Source: JBOFWL01 sp051653605 (GTDB lineage Bacteria; Spirochaetota; Brevinematia; Brevinematales; Brevinemataceae). From it: a DNA stretch of 64,000 nucleotides. The stretch lies in NCBI GenBank assembly GCA_051653605.1, contig JBOFWL010000139.1, positions 186,001-250,000 on the forward strand, written 5' to 3'. The first letter of the stretch is position 1. Every line of letters starts with the position of its first letter. Of the stretch, positions 8,310 through 16,674 are shown one piece after another. The notes under the pieces are model-generated. The model had not been told where the DNA came from. It made no database searches and saw only the letters and a list, made by a program, of their open reading frames with translations. The position numbers and the translations under genes are program-made.

Positions 8310-9050
8310 ATGCGTACACCCAAACATGATCAATTTATGGAAATAGTGCTGGGATCTCAAAATATTGTTGCTCTTACAGGTGCTGGGTTGTCAACGTCTG
8401 CTGGTGTCCCTGATTTTCGTAGCCCTAAAGGTATTTATGCCGACCCAACGGTTGCTGGCGAACGTGTATTTGATATTAACGTATTTCGAGAAGACCCTAC
8501 TGTATTTTCTTCTTTTTTTGCAAAACTTTACCCTCAAATGAAAGATGCTCAGCCTTCGAAAGGTCATAAAATGCTTAAGAAACTTCAAGATATGAGAAAA
8601 CTTAAGTGTGTAATTACCCAAAATATTGATGGATTAGATGTTGCTGTAGGATGTTCCCCTGTTATCGAAGTTCATGGGCATATCAGAAATTATGTTTGTA
8701 TTAATTCAGTTCATCATACGGTGCCAACTAACACTATAGACGCAGATATTAGAGCTGGCAGGCCCATTAAATGCCCCGAATGTGGAGCATGGATGAAACC
8801 AGATGTTGTTTTCTTTGGAGAACACGTTCATAACCTTGAAAAAGCTCTTACGGAAGTTCAGAAAGCCGATGTTTTGCTTATTATAGGAACATCGTTAACT
8901 GTATATCCCGTTGCAGGGCTGCCAGATTACTGTTCCGATGATACAAAAATAGTTGTGCTTAATGCATCTTATACGGCGTTAGATACGCAGGCAGATTTAG
9001 TCTTCCATGAAGATATAGACACATTTGCAGAAATGGTTCGATTAGCTTAA
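8310..9050 (+). CDS. cobB: Sirtuin, NAD-dependent protein deacylase
   Basis: 246 residues. Sirtuins remove acyl groups from lysine using NAD+ and release nicotinamide. The NAD motif GAGLSTSAGVPDFRS is at residues 24-38, TQNIDGLD near 107, and the catalytic His is H122 in EVHGH. The zinc module is unusual: C130-x2-Ser133 in place of the first Cys-x2-Cys pair, while the second pair C155-x2-C158 is intact. A nearby His pair (HH after SV) could supply the missing ligand. TAGGAG precedes the ATG. It is probably cotranscribed with tyrS and ends at a strong terminator. Nicotinamide released here could be salvaged by the NadV encoded at 45171. Confidence 0.92.
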   Translation: MRTPKHDQFMEIVLGSQNIVALTGAGLSTSAGVPDFRSPKGIYADPTVAGERVFDINVFREDPTVFSSFFAKLYPQMKDAQPSKGHKMLKKLQDMRKLKCVITQNIDGLDVAVGCSPVIEVHGHIRNYVCINSVHHTVPTNTIDADIRAGRPIKCPECGAWMKPDVVFFGEHVHNLEKALTEVQKADVLLIIGTSLTVYPVAGLPDYCSDDTKIVVLNASYTALDTQADLVFHEDIDTFAEMVRLA

Positions 9051-9066
9051 AATCATATTTTTAATA

Positions 9067-9096
9067 AAAACACCTCAGAATATTGAGGTGTTTTTT
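9067..9096. terminator. Bidirectional Rho-independent terminator
   Basis: An 11-bp stem AAAACACCTCA/TGAGGTGTTTT (9067-9077 with 9084-9094) and a 6-nt loop, with an A run on one side and a T run on the other. It serves the sirtuin gene (plus) and the gene ending at 9107 (minus). Confidence 0.9.
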
Positions 9097-9106
9097 GATT
9101 GATTTT

Positions 9107-10030
9107 TTATCTTGATCGCTGTACTTTTTCAAGTAAATAACGGCTAAATTCAGTATTTCCTTGGTTTTCAGCCATACGAGCTAGATCAATTAATTGTATT
9201 CTAGTTATAGAGATAGAAGATAAATCATATTCGATAGTAGAAAAATCAGTAGGAGCAATGGGGTGTTTAATAATATTTGTTTGCTCCTCTTGAATAATTA
9301 CAGGAAAAATATTTGTAATCGTCCGCTCTAATACTACGCCCAATGCATTTGTAATGAGATATGGGCTATAACTATTTGTAAAATTTGTAATAATAACAGT
9401 TGTTAAATTTGTTGATATATGAAAAATAACAGGTGAATTATTTTTTTGAGACAAAACAATTGATGACGACTCCACTCGATTTGTAATAGTACGATGTTTT
9501 ATATTTGTATTGAAGTTGGTTTTTTCGGTGTGAGAAATATTTGTATATTCATTCAAAATTATTTTTCCAATTGCATTTGTGGATACTTGTTGTGATATAT
9601 TTGTGTGATTATTTGTCACCAACAGGGCTTGAATATTTGTTTCAATTTCATTAGAAAAGCTAAATCGGATAGTTTGGCTATTTTTTCTGGGGGAATATTT
9701 ATAGAGTTTATTATTTTCGATCAAATCTTGAGCAATAAGATAATTGCTACTCTTTACTGCTGTAAAAAGAGTTGTAATACTCGGATATGCTCCTTTTTTT
9801 AGAAGATATTGATAGATATTTGTCTTGTTATTTGCTATAGCGAAGTCTAAAAGAAGTTCTCCATCCGAAGAAATCGTTGGCTTTTTAATGAAAACCCAAT
9901 TGGTATTTGTAGATGTAAATAAATCTATTTCAGAAAAATCCTCGTTGATGATAGCTGTTTGAATGACAGATAGAGGTTGCCCAAAGATAGCGATGGGAAA
10001 AAGTAAGAATAAGAAAGAAAATATTAGCAT
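9107..10030 (-). CDS. Exported Thr-Asn-rich protein with ankyrin-like N-terminus
   Basis: 307 residues. A signal peptide ends at about residue 17 before Gln (IFG|Q). Residues about 20-115 contain two or three weak ankyrin-like units (LLLDFAIANNKTNIYQYLLKKGAYP). Residues about 125-255 carry a dense scatter of Thr-Asn pairs, 17 in the whole protein, mostly encoded by the same codon pair ACA-AAT; many are TNI or ITN. The C-terminal 50 residues (LIDLARMAENQGNTEFSRYLLEKVQ) look helical. GAGGA precedes the ATG. No function is known to me. It lies downstream of addB, which ends at 10099. Confidence 0.7.
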   Translation of the reverse strand: MLIFSFLFLLFPIAIFGQPLSVIQTAIINEDFSEIDLFTSTNTNWVFIKKPTISSDGELLLDFAIANNKTNIYQYLLKKGAYPSITTLFTAVKSSNYLIAQDLIENNKLYKYSPRKNSQTIRFSFSNEIETNIQALLVTNNHTNISQQVSTNAIGKIILNEYTNISHTEKTNFNTNIKHRTITNRVESSSIVLSQKNNSPVIFHISTNLTTVIITNFTNSYSPYLITNALGVVLERTITNIFPVIIQEEQTNIIKHPIAPTDFSTIEYDLSSISITRIQLIDLARMAENQGNTEFSRYLLEKVQRSR

Positions 10031-10098
10031 AGGATCCTCGTGCTATTCATAGATTGTATTCTTTCTAAAGAATAAGAGATATCCCTATTTTTTGCAAG

Positions 10099-13000
10099 TT
10101 ATGCTTCATTCATTAATTTTTTCTTACGTAGGCATAGTTGATGGTAAGGGCAATATGAGCATTTCTGTTCATATTCATATTTGAATGATTCCTGGAATAT
10201 TGATGTTGCTGCCTCTTTGTAGGAAGGAGAAAGCATGCAATCTAGTGTATAGGGTGAAAAATTCCCCTGAGATAGTTGATCAATCAAAGAGAGAATTTCA
10301 ATTTTTTTGTAAGATGTTAATTCGTTGATGCTATTGAAGATAAGCCTCTTTTCTTTTCCTAAAGTAGAGGGGTATTCAGAAAATTTAGCATTATTTTCAA
10401 TAAATAGATAATTCACCTCAGAGATTGGGTTTATCCCATTAATTTGTGCGATAAGAGCATAAAGAGCCCCTTGAAATAGGTTATAAGCTGTTCTATGGTA
10501 AAATTTATAAGAAGAACCACTTGTTTTATAGTCGATAATAGCGTATTCTCCACTATCAAATTGATCTATTCTATCAATTTTGGCACTTATTCTAAGGTTT
10601 TTTTCGTTGTTAAGAGGGATAAGTTGCTTGGCAGCCTCTAATTCTTTAATATTGAGCTCTAATTTATAAGGTTTTTGCCCATCCATCGTCATTTCCATCT
10701 TTTTCAAAAATAAACTAAGGACAGCGTAGATTCTTTGTTCATCTAACTCAAAAATTTCGGGCTTAGAAGATAGTTGAATTTGTTCAAGAATAATTTGTTT
10801 TAGCAAAGGAAGATCCAAAGGTCTATTTTCAGCTTGTCGAACATAGGATTCTAAAATATTATGGTAGAGAATCCCTGTATCGACGGCTTCAACCTGAAAA
10901 GTTGGTAGGACAAGTGGGCGAATATTCCAAATATACTCCCACAAACCTCGATAAAAACATCGTCCAATTATCTCTAAACGAGTAGGAGATGTATATATTT
11001 CTTTGCCTTGATATCGTTTTGCTGCATAAGATTGGGCTCCGATAGCACCAAAGTAGGATTGAATATCCTCTTTAGGCATTGTACCGCTTTCAAATAGCTC
11101 TTGAGCCTCACTAATTCTTTGTTTATATAGTAAAATATCTTTAGTATGAGTGTTTGATTCTGCTTTTTGAAGCAATCCAGATAGAAAAACAGTTTGTGGA
11201 TTGATGTAAAGTGAATAAATTTCTGGATTCTGCTCACGAACATTAGTACGATAAAAATTTGGAATGCAGTTGAATGAATTTTTAGTTAATAGGCGAACTA
11301 AAAAGTGAGATGGAGGAAAATAATCTGCTTTCTCATTTACAGGCGTTCGACACAAAAATACGGACTGTTTTGCCAATGATAATGCTGATGCAAATAAAAA
11401 CTTTGAACGATCAAAATGATCTCCAGATGTTGTCCAAAGCTTTTTCCCCAATACTTTCTGAGAAACTCTATTCAAGCTAGCTCGATCAATATTATCAAAT
11501 AAATCCTGAGATGGCGGCGGAGGAAAACTTCCTTCATTCATTCCCAACAAAAATATAGCCTTTACATTAAGCCCACGCGCTTCTTCATATGAAAGAACTC
11601 GTAGCATATTATGTTGAGAATTATCAAATCTATAACGAGTTTCCCCAATGATATTTTCAAAATGTTGGATAAATAAAGGTAATGAAATTTTCTCATTTCC
11701 AGTTATTGATAAGGATCGTTGAAGCTCATTAAGAATATTTTTTATTTTTTTTAACGCGGCTGTATCACGGATTGTTTCAGCGGGAAAATCTTTACTGTGA
11801 ATAGAAGATAAAGCTCCAGATTTTTCTAGAAAAAGTATAAGAGCATCTAAATAATGGCTGATAGGTCTCACGTCGTGGGGGGTAAAGACATGTAAAGTTG
11901 TTTTTAGAAGCTCTAAAGCCTCATTAAATTTCTCATAAGCGCTATCATCGAAAGATTTTTCTTCTTGATTTTGGTTTTTGTACAATATTTCTTGCCATTT
12001 ATCGATTGAACCCTGAAAAGATTGTGGGATAAGCAGTGGTGCAGAGGCAAAAGTAGCTCGCAATTCGGAATTTATATAACTACTTTTAGCAAAAATAGAT
12101 AATTCTTGATGAGAAAGTGCCTGTGTCATTAATTGAAGACATTGGCGAAGAAACACAATAAATGGATTTGTTGAGAGTAGATCATCCCTAGAAAACCAGA
12201 GAGGAATATTAACTTTTTGAGCAACAGATCGAAGTATTGGGGCATAAATTTCATGATTAGGGGAAACTAAAATAATATTAGAAAAGCTAAAATTTTGTGA
12301 GATCACTAGCTTTTGAGCTTGATTTAAGGCCTCTATACACTCTTTTCTTATTCCAAACGCTTGTATTTCGGTGATTTCAGGGGGGGATATTGCCGAATCC
12401 CCCTTGAGGAAAGCTTCTCCCAGCGGTTTTTTGCTAGGTAATTGTTGTATTTCTGCTTGAGGTAGGCTAGATTTAACTTGTTGAATTGTTTTTTGAGCAA
12501 TTGGTGAGACACTTTCTGTTAGTGTAAGGGTTGAATTACCCCCTTGTTGCTCTGTATGATACATTAATGCACATATAAAATCACTTTGAATGGCTGTAAA
12601 ATCTGTGAAACCGTCAATATAAAGATGTTGAGGAAACAATTCTGGTAGTTGCCCCAAAGACTGTATTAAAAGTTGGATGAGGCCAGCATTATCTGTAAGA
12701 TTTTTTTCATTGAGGAGCTTACGATATGTTGTTAACAATAACTTTATATCGTCTGTCCTTTCCAAAAAATCTTCATTTGATGGAATATCTTCAGCTTGTT
12801 CCTCTCTTAACGCCCCAATAATGCGGTATAAGCTCTTAACAAGGCTATGACGTCGTGATATATTTTTGAAAGCCTTGAATTTTGGTTCGAGTTGAGCACA
12901 AAGATTGCTGATAATAAGGAATTGCTCGAAGTTACTGATGGATAATGGGGGAGAATCGAGGTTATTTTGTAGTTTTTGTTGAAATTCTTGTAATGTGACG

Positions 13001-13176
13001 ACGGAATCTCCAATAAAAGCCCCATTTTCAGCAAGAATACGTTGTAACATCTCAAATTTAAGCAATCTAGATGGTGTAACTACAAGAAAAGATTCTTTTT
13101 CTTGAATATGTTTTGACACTTGCTCAATGATAAAACGACTTTTTCCAGATTGAAATTCACCCAATATAATTTTCAT
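10099..13176 (-). CDS. addB: AddB-like helicase-exonuclease subunit (RecB-family nuclease)
   Basis: 1025 residues. AddB works with AddA to process double-strand breaks for recombination. A Walker A motif GEFQSGKS is at residues 6-13. The C-terminal PD-(D/E)XK nuclease shows KIDRID and AIIDYKTSG. Four cysteines in the arrangement that holds the AddB 4Fe-4S cluster are visible: C740 in LEIIGRC, then C1006-x2-C1009-x5-C1015. The length fits AddB (about 1000-1160 residues). The expected addA partner is not adjacent. The gene follows tonB by a few bases and so appears to share the exbD-tonB transcript, an unusual grouping. The Shine-Dalgarno site is weak. Confidence 0.85.
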   Translation of the reverse strand: MKIILGEFQSGKSRFIIEQVSKHIQEKESFLVVTPSRLLKFEMLQRILAENGAFIGDSVVTLQEFQQKLQNNLDSPPLSISNFEQFLIISNLCAQLEPKFKAFKNISRRHSLVKSLYRIIGALREEQAEDIPSNEDFLERTDDIKLLLTTYRKLLNEKNLTDNAGLIQLLIQSLGQLPELFPQHLYIDGFTDFTAIQSDFICALMYHTEQQGGNSTLTLTESVSPIAQKTIQQVKSSLPQAEIQQLPSKKPLGEAFLKGDSAISPPEITEIQAFGIRKECIEALNQAQKLVISQNFSFSNIILVSPNHEIYAPILRSVAQKVNIPLWFSRDDLLSTNPFIVFLRQCLQLMTQALSHQELSIFAKSSYINSELRATFASAPLLIPQSFQGSIDKWQEILYKNQNQEEKSFDDSAYEKFNEALELLKTTLHVFTPHDVRPISHYLDALILFLEKSGALSSIHSKDFPAETIRDTAALKKIKNILNELQRSLSITGNEKISLPLFIQHFENIIGETRYRFDNSQHNMLRVLSYEEARGLNVKAIFLLGMNEGSFPPPPSQDLFDNIDRASLNRVSQKVLGKKLWTTSGDHFDRSKFLFASALSLAKQSVFLCRTPVNEKADYFPPSHFLVRLLTKNSFNCIPNFYRTNVREQNPEIYSLYINPQTVFLSGLLQKAESNTHTKDILLYKQRISEAQELFESGTMPKEDIQSYFGAIGAQSYAAKRYQGKEIYTSPTRLEIIGRCFYRGLWEYIWNIRPLVLPTFQVEAVDTGILYHNILESYVRQAENRPLDLPLLKQIILEQIQLSSKPEIFELDEQRIYAVLSLFLKKMEMTMDGQKPYKLELNIKELEAAKQLIPLNNEKNLRISAKIDRIDQFDSGEYAIIDYKTSGSSYKFYHRTAYNLFQGALYALIAQINGINPISEVNYLFIENNAKFSEYPSTLGKEKRLIFNSINELTSYKKIEILSLIDQLSQGNFSPYTLDCMLSPSYKEAATSIFQESFKYEYEQKCSYCPYHQLCLRKKKLMNEA

Positions 13177-13181
13177 GGTAT

Positions 13182-14057
13182 CTACTGCACGGAAATAACA
13201 AAAGATTTTATCACAGTATCAACACTGCCAACTCGGCTTTCCTCTATCCGAATCTTTCGTAATTCGTTGCGGAAAATATTATCAATTCTCGGATCTCCCG
13301 AAGCCCTTGTCAACTCAACCATCGATACCCATCCTTGCGCTGTGAATGTAATTCTAGCGGTAACAGAGTACCCATAGCCTTGCTTATTTTCTAGTTCGTC
13401 GATGCGTGCTTTTATGTTGGGAAAAGCAATGGTTTTACGAGGAGAGCCAATCCAAGAACCGCCTGCTAAAAAGTCTGAGGATGATGGGCTAGGCTCGGCT
13501 TTTTTAGCGCGAGTTGCTAGAAGAGAATCTACCTGATTGGCTATATTATCATTTTCAACCTGCGATGCTGTGCGAGTAGGGGGCGGAGCGACGGGTTGTG
13601 GAGCAACTTCTGGTTGTTGAACTTGTGCCACAGCAGGAGTTACAGGCGTAGGAGGCGTTACGGTAGGTTTGGGAGCCTGTTGAACCGTTGGTTTTGGGCT
13701 GCTTTGTGGTATCGGTGGCGTTACTGGAGCGGGAGTAGGGCGAGTTACCAATGATTCTTTTCTATTAACAGGTTGGGTTGTTGGCTTAGTGTTAGGCATT
13801 GAGGTAGAACTAGCCTGTTTTACTGGTTGAGGAGCCGGAGCAGGGGCAGGAGCGGGAATTGGATTTGCAGCTTTTACCGCAGGTGCAGGATTGTCAGAAA
13901 CAAGATTAAAACTGATAGTTTGAATTACAGGTTTTGGTTTTACAAAGGGTTGAATTACGAAAAAAATAAGTAAAATAACAGCATGAACCATAAGTGAGAA
14001 AAATAAAAATGCAGATAAAGGATTTTTTGAGGGCTGGAATTTACCGTATGAAGTCAT
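13182..14057 (-). CDS. TonB-like energy transducer
   Basis: 291 residues. A single N-terminal membrane segment (about residues 15-40, SAFLFFSLMVHAVILLIFFV) follows a short cytoplasmic part that includes Ser and His, as in TonB/TolA. A long Pro/Ala/Val/Thr-rich spacer (about 60-170) would span the periplasm. The C-terminal domain (about 215-291) has the TonB-C pattern YSVTARITFTAQGWVSMVELTRASGD. It would pass proton-motive-force energy to outer-membrane partners. The ATG lies one base after the exbD stop, so translation is probably coupled. TolA is an alternative reading, since no TonB-dependent receptor is seen here. Confidence 0.82.
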   Translation of the reverse strand: MTSYGKFQPSKNPLSAFLFFSLMVHAVILLIFFVIQPFVKPKPVIQTISFNLVSDNPAPAVKAANPIPAPAPAPAPQPVKQASSTSMPNTKPTTQPVNRKESLVTRPTPAPVTPPIPQSSPKPTVQQAPKPTVTPPTPVTPAVAQVQQPEVAPQPVAPPPTRTASQVENDNIANQVDSLLATRAKKAEPSPSSSDFLAGGSWIGSPRKTIAFPNIKARIDELENKQGYGYSVTARITFTAQGWVSMVELTRASGDPRIDNIFRNELRKIRIEESRVGSVDTVIKSFVISVQ

Positions 14058-14058
14058 C

Positions 14059-14466
14059 CTATTTTTTTACCACCGTTGCTAAACTTAAACGTTCAATTCC
14101 TGACACTCGGGCAGCATCCATGGCTTGAACAACAGACTGATAAGGAACATCCTGATCGCCTTGAATAACAATAGCTACATTGGGATTTTCAGCTTTAAGA
14201 TTTCGGAATAAGGTTGAAAGCTCTGCCCAATCGACAGAAGCCCCGTTCCATTCGATAGAACCATTTTGATAGATTACTAGTGTATTATCGTGTTGATCGG
14301 ATGTGTCGGACGTTTGAGCTTTTGGCAAATCGACATTTAAAGAAGATGTTTGAATATAGGTTGATGTCACCATAAAGAAAATAAGAAGAAGAAATACTAC
14401 ATCAATCATAGGTGTCATGCTTATTGAAGCTTGAATACGCCCAGTGGAGCGGTATTTTTTGAACAT
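14059..14466 (-). CDS. exbD: ExbD/TolR family biopolymer transport protein
   Basis: 135 residues. The conserved ExbD/TolR N-terminus is clear: SISMTPMIDVVFLLLIFFMV contains the membrane helix with the essential proton-carrying Asp (MIDVVF). The periplasmic domain includes NVAIVIQGDQDVPYQSVVQAMD. It forms the stator-like channel with ExbB and TonB in the inner membrane. No exbB/tolQ gene precedes it: the upstream region holds its promoter (14496-14524) and then a divergent ankyrin gene. ExbB must be encoded elsewhere. First gene of exbD-tonB-addB. Confidence 0.92.
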   Translation of the reverse strand: MFKKYRSTGRIQASISMTPMIDVVFLLLIFFMVTSTYIQTSSLNVDLPKAQTSDTSDQHDNTLVIYQNGSIEWNGASVDWAELSTLFRNLKAENPNVAIVIQGDQDVPYQSVVQAMDAARVSGIERLSLATVVKK

Positions 14467-14495
14467 AGATCACTCCTTATATTTTCCAGTCACAT

Positions 14496-14524
14496 ATTAT
14501 ATAATGTTTTTTGTTTTTTTTCAA
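14496..14524 (-). promoter_or_regulatory. Promoter of exbD-tonB-addB
   Basis: Minus-strand TTGAAA, 17-nt A-rich spacer, TATAAT. An AGGAGTG ribosome site lies before the exbD ATG. Confidence 0.75.
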
Positions 14525-14570
14525 ATTTTAGATCAAAAATAAGTGAGTAGTACATCAAGTTGCTCATTTT

Positions 14571-14599
14571 TTGACAAAAATTTTAGTAAGCAGTAAAAT
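14571..14599 (+). promoter_or_regulatory. Promoter of the first ankyrin gene
   Basis: TTGACA (14571-14576), 17-nt spacer, TAAAAT (14594-14599). It shows that an in-frame TTG at 14571 is a -35 element, not a start codon. Confidence 0.8.
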
Positions 14600-14636
14600 A
14601 CATCTATCCACAGTTATTTTATGGATGGAGTATACC

Positions 14637-15281
14637 ATGTGTGTGAAATCTTTTGCTGCTCTGATAGCTTTAATTTGGCTTCCTTTTGGGGCTCGTATAT
14701 CAGCTCGGAGCAATATATCTCCGCTTGTTGCGGCAGCATATAATGGAGATATGCACTGGGTAAAAACATTTCTCAGCGAAGGCATGGATGTTAATGCTAC
14801 GGATGCCTACGGATACACCCCTCTTATTTGGGCTGTGTCAAAAGGCCATGCAGATATCGCGCGATACCTTGTAGAACAAGGGGCTGATGTTAATAAAGCA
14901 GCTCCTAACGGCCTTACACCTCTGATGTGTGCCGCATTTATTGATAGCTATGAAATGACTGGAATGCTAGCTACTTATGGGGCAAATCTCCGTGCAGTAG
15001 ATCAAGAAGGAAATACCCCTATGCACTTTGCAATGGTGAGAGCTCGCCGAGAAATTGTCGATTTTCTTATTACATTTGGAGCAGGGGTGGACGAGCCTAA
15101 TAATAGAGGTATTTTCCCTGTTCAAGTTGCTGCGCAAGAAGGCAGAGAAGAACTTGTATACTATTTAGTTAATGCCGGAGCCTATGTCCCTGCAAGCGAA
15201 TACCCAGAAGGTATCCCCGATACCACAACGCAAAATATCCAGCCAGGAATGCACCCTTTTAAACTTCGACTAAAGAAATAG
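14637..15281 (+). CDS. Exported ankyrin-repeat protein
   Basis: 214 residues from the ATG at 14637, with GGAG 6 nt upstream. A hydrophobic N-terminus (about residues 5-22) looks like a signal peptide, though without the Gln seen at other cut sites here. About five ankyrin repeats fill residues 28-190 (GYTPLIWAVSKGHADIARYL, GLTPLMCAAF, GNTPMHFAMV). Ankyrin repeats bind proteins. The partner is unknown; a periplasmic location is inferred. The gene is divergent from exbD and lies upstream of a second ankyrin gene. Confidence 0.85.
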   Translation: MCVKSFAALIALIWLPFGARISARSNISPLVAAAYNGDMHWVKTFLSEGMDVNATDAYGYTPLIWAVSKGHADIARYLVEQGADVNKAAPNGLTPLMCAAFIDSYEMTGMLATYGANLRAVDQEGNTPMHFAMVRARREIVDFLITFGAGVDEPNNRGIFPVQVAAQEGREELVYYLVNAGAYVPASEYPEGIPDTTTQNIQPGMHPFKLRLKK

Positions 15282-15284
15282 ATA

Positions 15285-15317
15285 AATATTATTAAAAAAC
15301 TTAATATTTTTTTAATA
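15285..15317 (+). terminator. Possible weak terminator between the ankyrin genes
   Basis: An AT-only inverted repeat (AATATTA/TAATATT) is followed by a T run. The stem is weak, so read-through into the next ankyrin gene is likely. Confidence 0.3.
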
Positions 15318-15393
15318 CTTGTCGATAAGAGTATACATCGGGTTATTGCAAACGATAAGTATTATGAAGAATAAAATCCTTGAGAGGAATCCT

Positions 15394-16404
15394 ATGAAAA
15401 AGTCAGCCCTATTTTTAGCAATCATGCTGATGGCTGTCGGTATCCATGCCCAAAAATCAGCAGATGCAGCAGATGCAGCTAAAAATTATACGCCCCTTCA
15501 CTGGGCAGCATCCCAAGGCTACACGGAAATGATGAAAGTTCTTTCCGCAAAAGGGTATGATATTAATGTGAAAGACGAGTCAGGTTTTTCCCCACTTCAC
15601 TATGCAGCTGTGTCTGGGCATATGGAAACAGTTCAGTATTTGGTTGAAGCTGGTGCTGATATCTATGCTGTAAATCTTCAAAATTATACGCCATTATCTT
15701 TAGCAGCAAAATCTGGACAACAGGGGATCGTAGATTTCTTATTTGTTAAGATGCGATCTGCAAGAATCGATCAACTCAAAGCACAAGTAGAAAAAGAAAG
15801 AGTTGAAACAGATCTTGCACAAGCAGCGAAAGCGCGTTATGAAGCGGAGCGTCTCCGAACAAAAGCAGAAGAATGGACTTCAGAAGCCAAACGTTGGAGA
15901 GATGAAGCAGAACGCTGGAATAAAGAAGCACAAGATTGGAAAACAAAACAATCTTTGTTAGATAAAGTCGCTCAAGAACGCCTAGAAGAAGCTATGAAAG
16001 CTCAACAGGCAAGCGAAGAAAAATATCTTAACGAACGCGCTGCTAAGTTAGAAGCACTTCGCTACGCCGAAGAAGTTGCAGCGGCACAACGTGCACAAGC
16101 ACAAGCTAGAGAAGCTGCCGAAGCAGCCTTAAGAGCTCAACAAGCTGGTAGTCAAGTAATTGATAATTTGATTCGTGAAATTGAAAAGCAAGCTGGGCCC
16201 TCTGCTCAACCTGCTCGTGGTGGTTTCACTAATCAAAGTGGAACTAGTGCAGCATCATCTGCAGTATCTAGCTATGGGGCAGAGCTTCCTCCTACAAATG
16301 AGATGATTATTCCTGAAAGCGTATTTCAGGACCCAGATAAGATGTTAGATCCACAAGTGCCAACTTTTTCAGGTGATTCATCAATGATCATTGATGAACT
16401 CTAG
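15394..16404 (+). CDS. Exported ankyrin and coiled-coil protein
   Basis: 336 residues from the ATG at 15394 (GAGAGGA site). A signal peptide ends at about residue 19 with Gln next (IHA|Q). Three ankyrin repeats span about residues 29-125 (NYTPLHWAASQGYTEMMKVL, GFSPLHYAAVSGHMETVQYL). A long charged coiled coil follows (about 130-265), rich in Ala, Glu, Lys, Arg and Trp, with heptad-like units such as AKRWRDEAERWNKEAQDW. The C-terminal 70 residues are Ser/Pro-rich and acidic. It is probably a periplasmic elongated protein-binding factor. A strong terminator follows. Confidence 0.85.
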   Translation: MKKSALFLAIMLMAVGIHAQKSADAADAAKNYTPLHWAASQGYTEMMKVLSAKGYDINVKDESGFSPLHYAAVSGHMETVQYLVEAGADIYAVNLQNYTPLSLAAKSGQQGIVDFLFVKMRSARIDQLKAQVEKERVETDLAQAAKARYEAERLRTKAEEWTSEAKRWRDEAERWNKEAQDWKTKQSLLDKVAQERLEEAMKAQQASEEKYLNERAAKLEALRYAEEVAAAQRAQAQAREAAEAALRAQQAGSQVIDNLIREIEKQAGPSAQPARGGFTNQSGTSAASSAVSSYGAELPPTNEMIIPESVFQDPDKMLDPQVPTFSGDSSMIIDEL

Positions 16405-16423
16405 TTTTTAAAATTTTATTATC

Positions 16424-16453
16424 AAAAAGGTAGTCTTTATGGCTACCTTTTTT
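16424..16453 (+). terminator. Rho-independent terminator
   Basis: A 12-bp stem (AAAAAGGTAGTC with GGCTACCTTTTT, one GT pair) and a TTTAT loop, ending in a T run. It closes the ankyrin/coiled-coil gene. Confidence 0.9.
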
Positions 16454-16477
16454 CTGTCGTATTAAGAACAATTAAAT

Positions 16478-16493
16478 CGTGATAAAAATCACG
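16478..16493. promoter_or_regulatory. Upstream palindromic operator of the butyryl-CoA operon
   Basis: CGTGATAAAAATCACG: a perfect dyad of 6-bp arms around AAAA. The core GTGA-N6-TCAC fits Crp/Fnr-family sites and partly fits Rex sites. An exact 17-nt copy (GTGATAAAAATCACGAT) recurs at 16621. Confidence 0.7.
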
Positions 16494-16554
16494 ATAATAG
16501 TTGTAAATATATAGAATCAATATTGTCTTTATGAAACATTTTTTATTGCATGTC

Positions 16555-16583
16555 TTGACTTTTATTTGTAATAAGGCTATAAT
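16555..16583 (+). promoter_or_regulatory. Promoter of the butyryl-CoA operon
   Basis: TTGACT (16555-16560), 17-nt spacer, TATAAT (16578-16583). The start point would be near 16590, between the two palindromes. Confidence 0.85.
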
Positions 16584-16619
16584 TTATGGGTTCGTATGGT
16601 TTTTTACACACAGTTTAAG

Positions 16620-16635
16620 TGTGATAAAAATCACG
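16620..16635. promoter_or_regulatory. Downstream palindromic operator of the butyryl-CoA operon
   Basis: TGTGATAAAAATCACG, centred 142 bp after the upstream copy and about 38 bp downstream of the predicted transcription start. That position suits repression. Confidence 0.7.
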
Positions 16636-16674
16636 ATTAGCCGAGTGGTTATTTTATATTATAAGGAGTTTCCT

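Noticed and set aside
16531..16674. A 48-residue N-terminal extension of FabG.
   Set aside because: It overlaps the promoter -35/-10 and the downstream palindrome; the ATG at 16675 has AAGGAG and matches normal FabG length.
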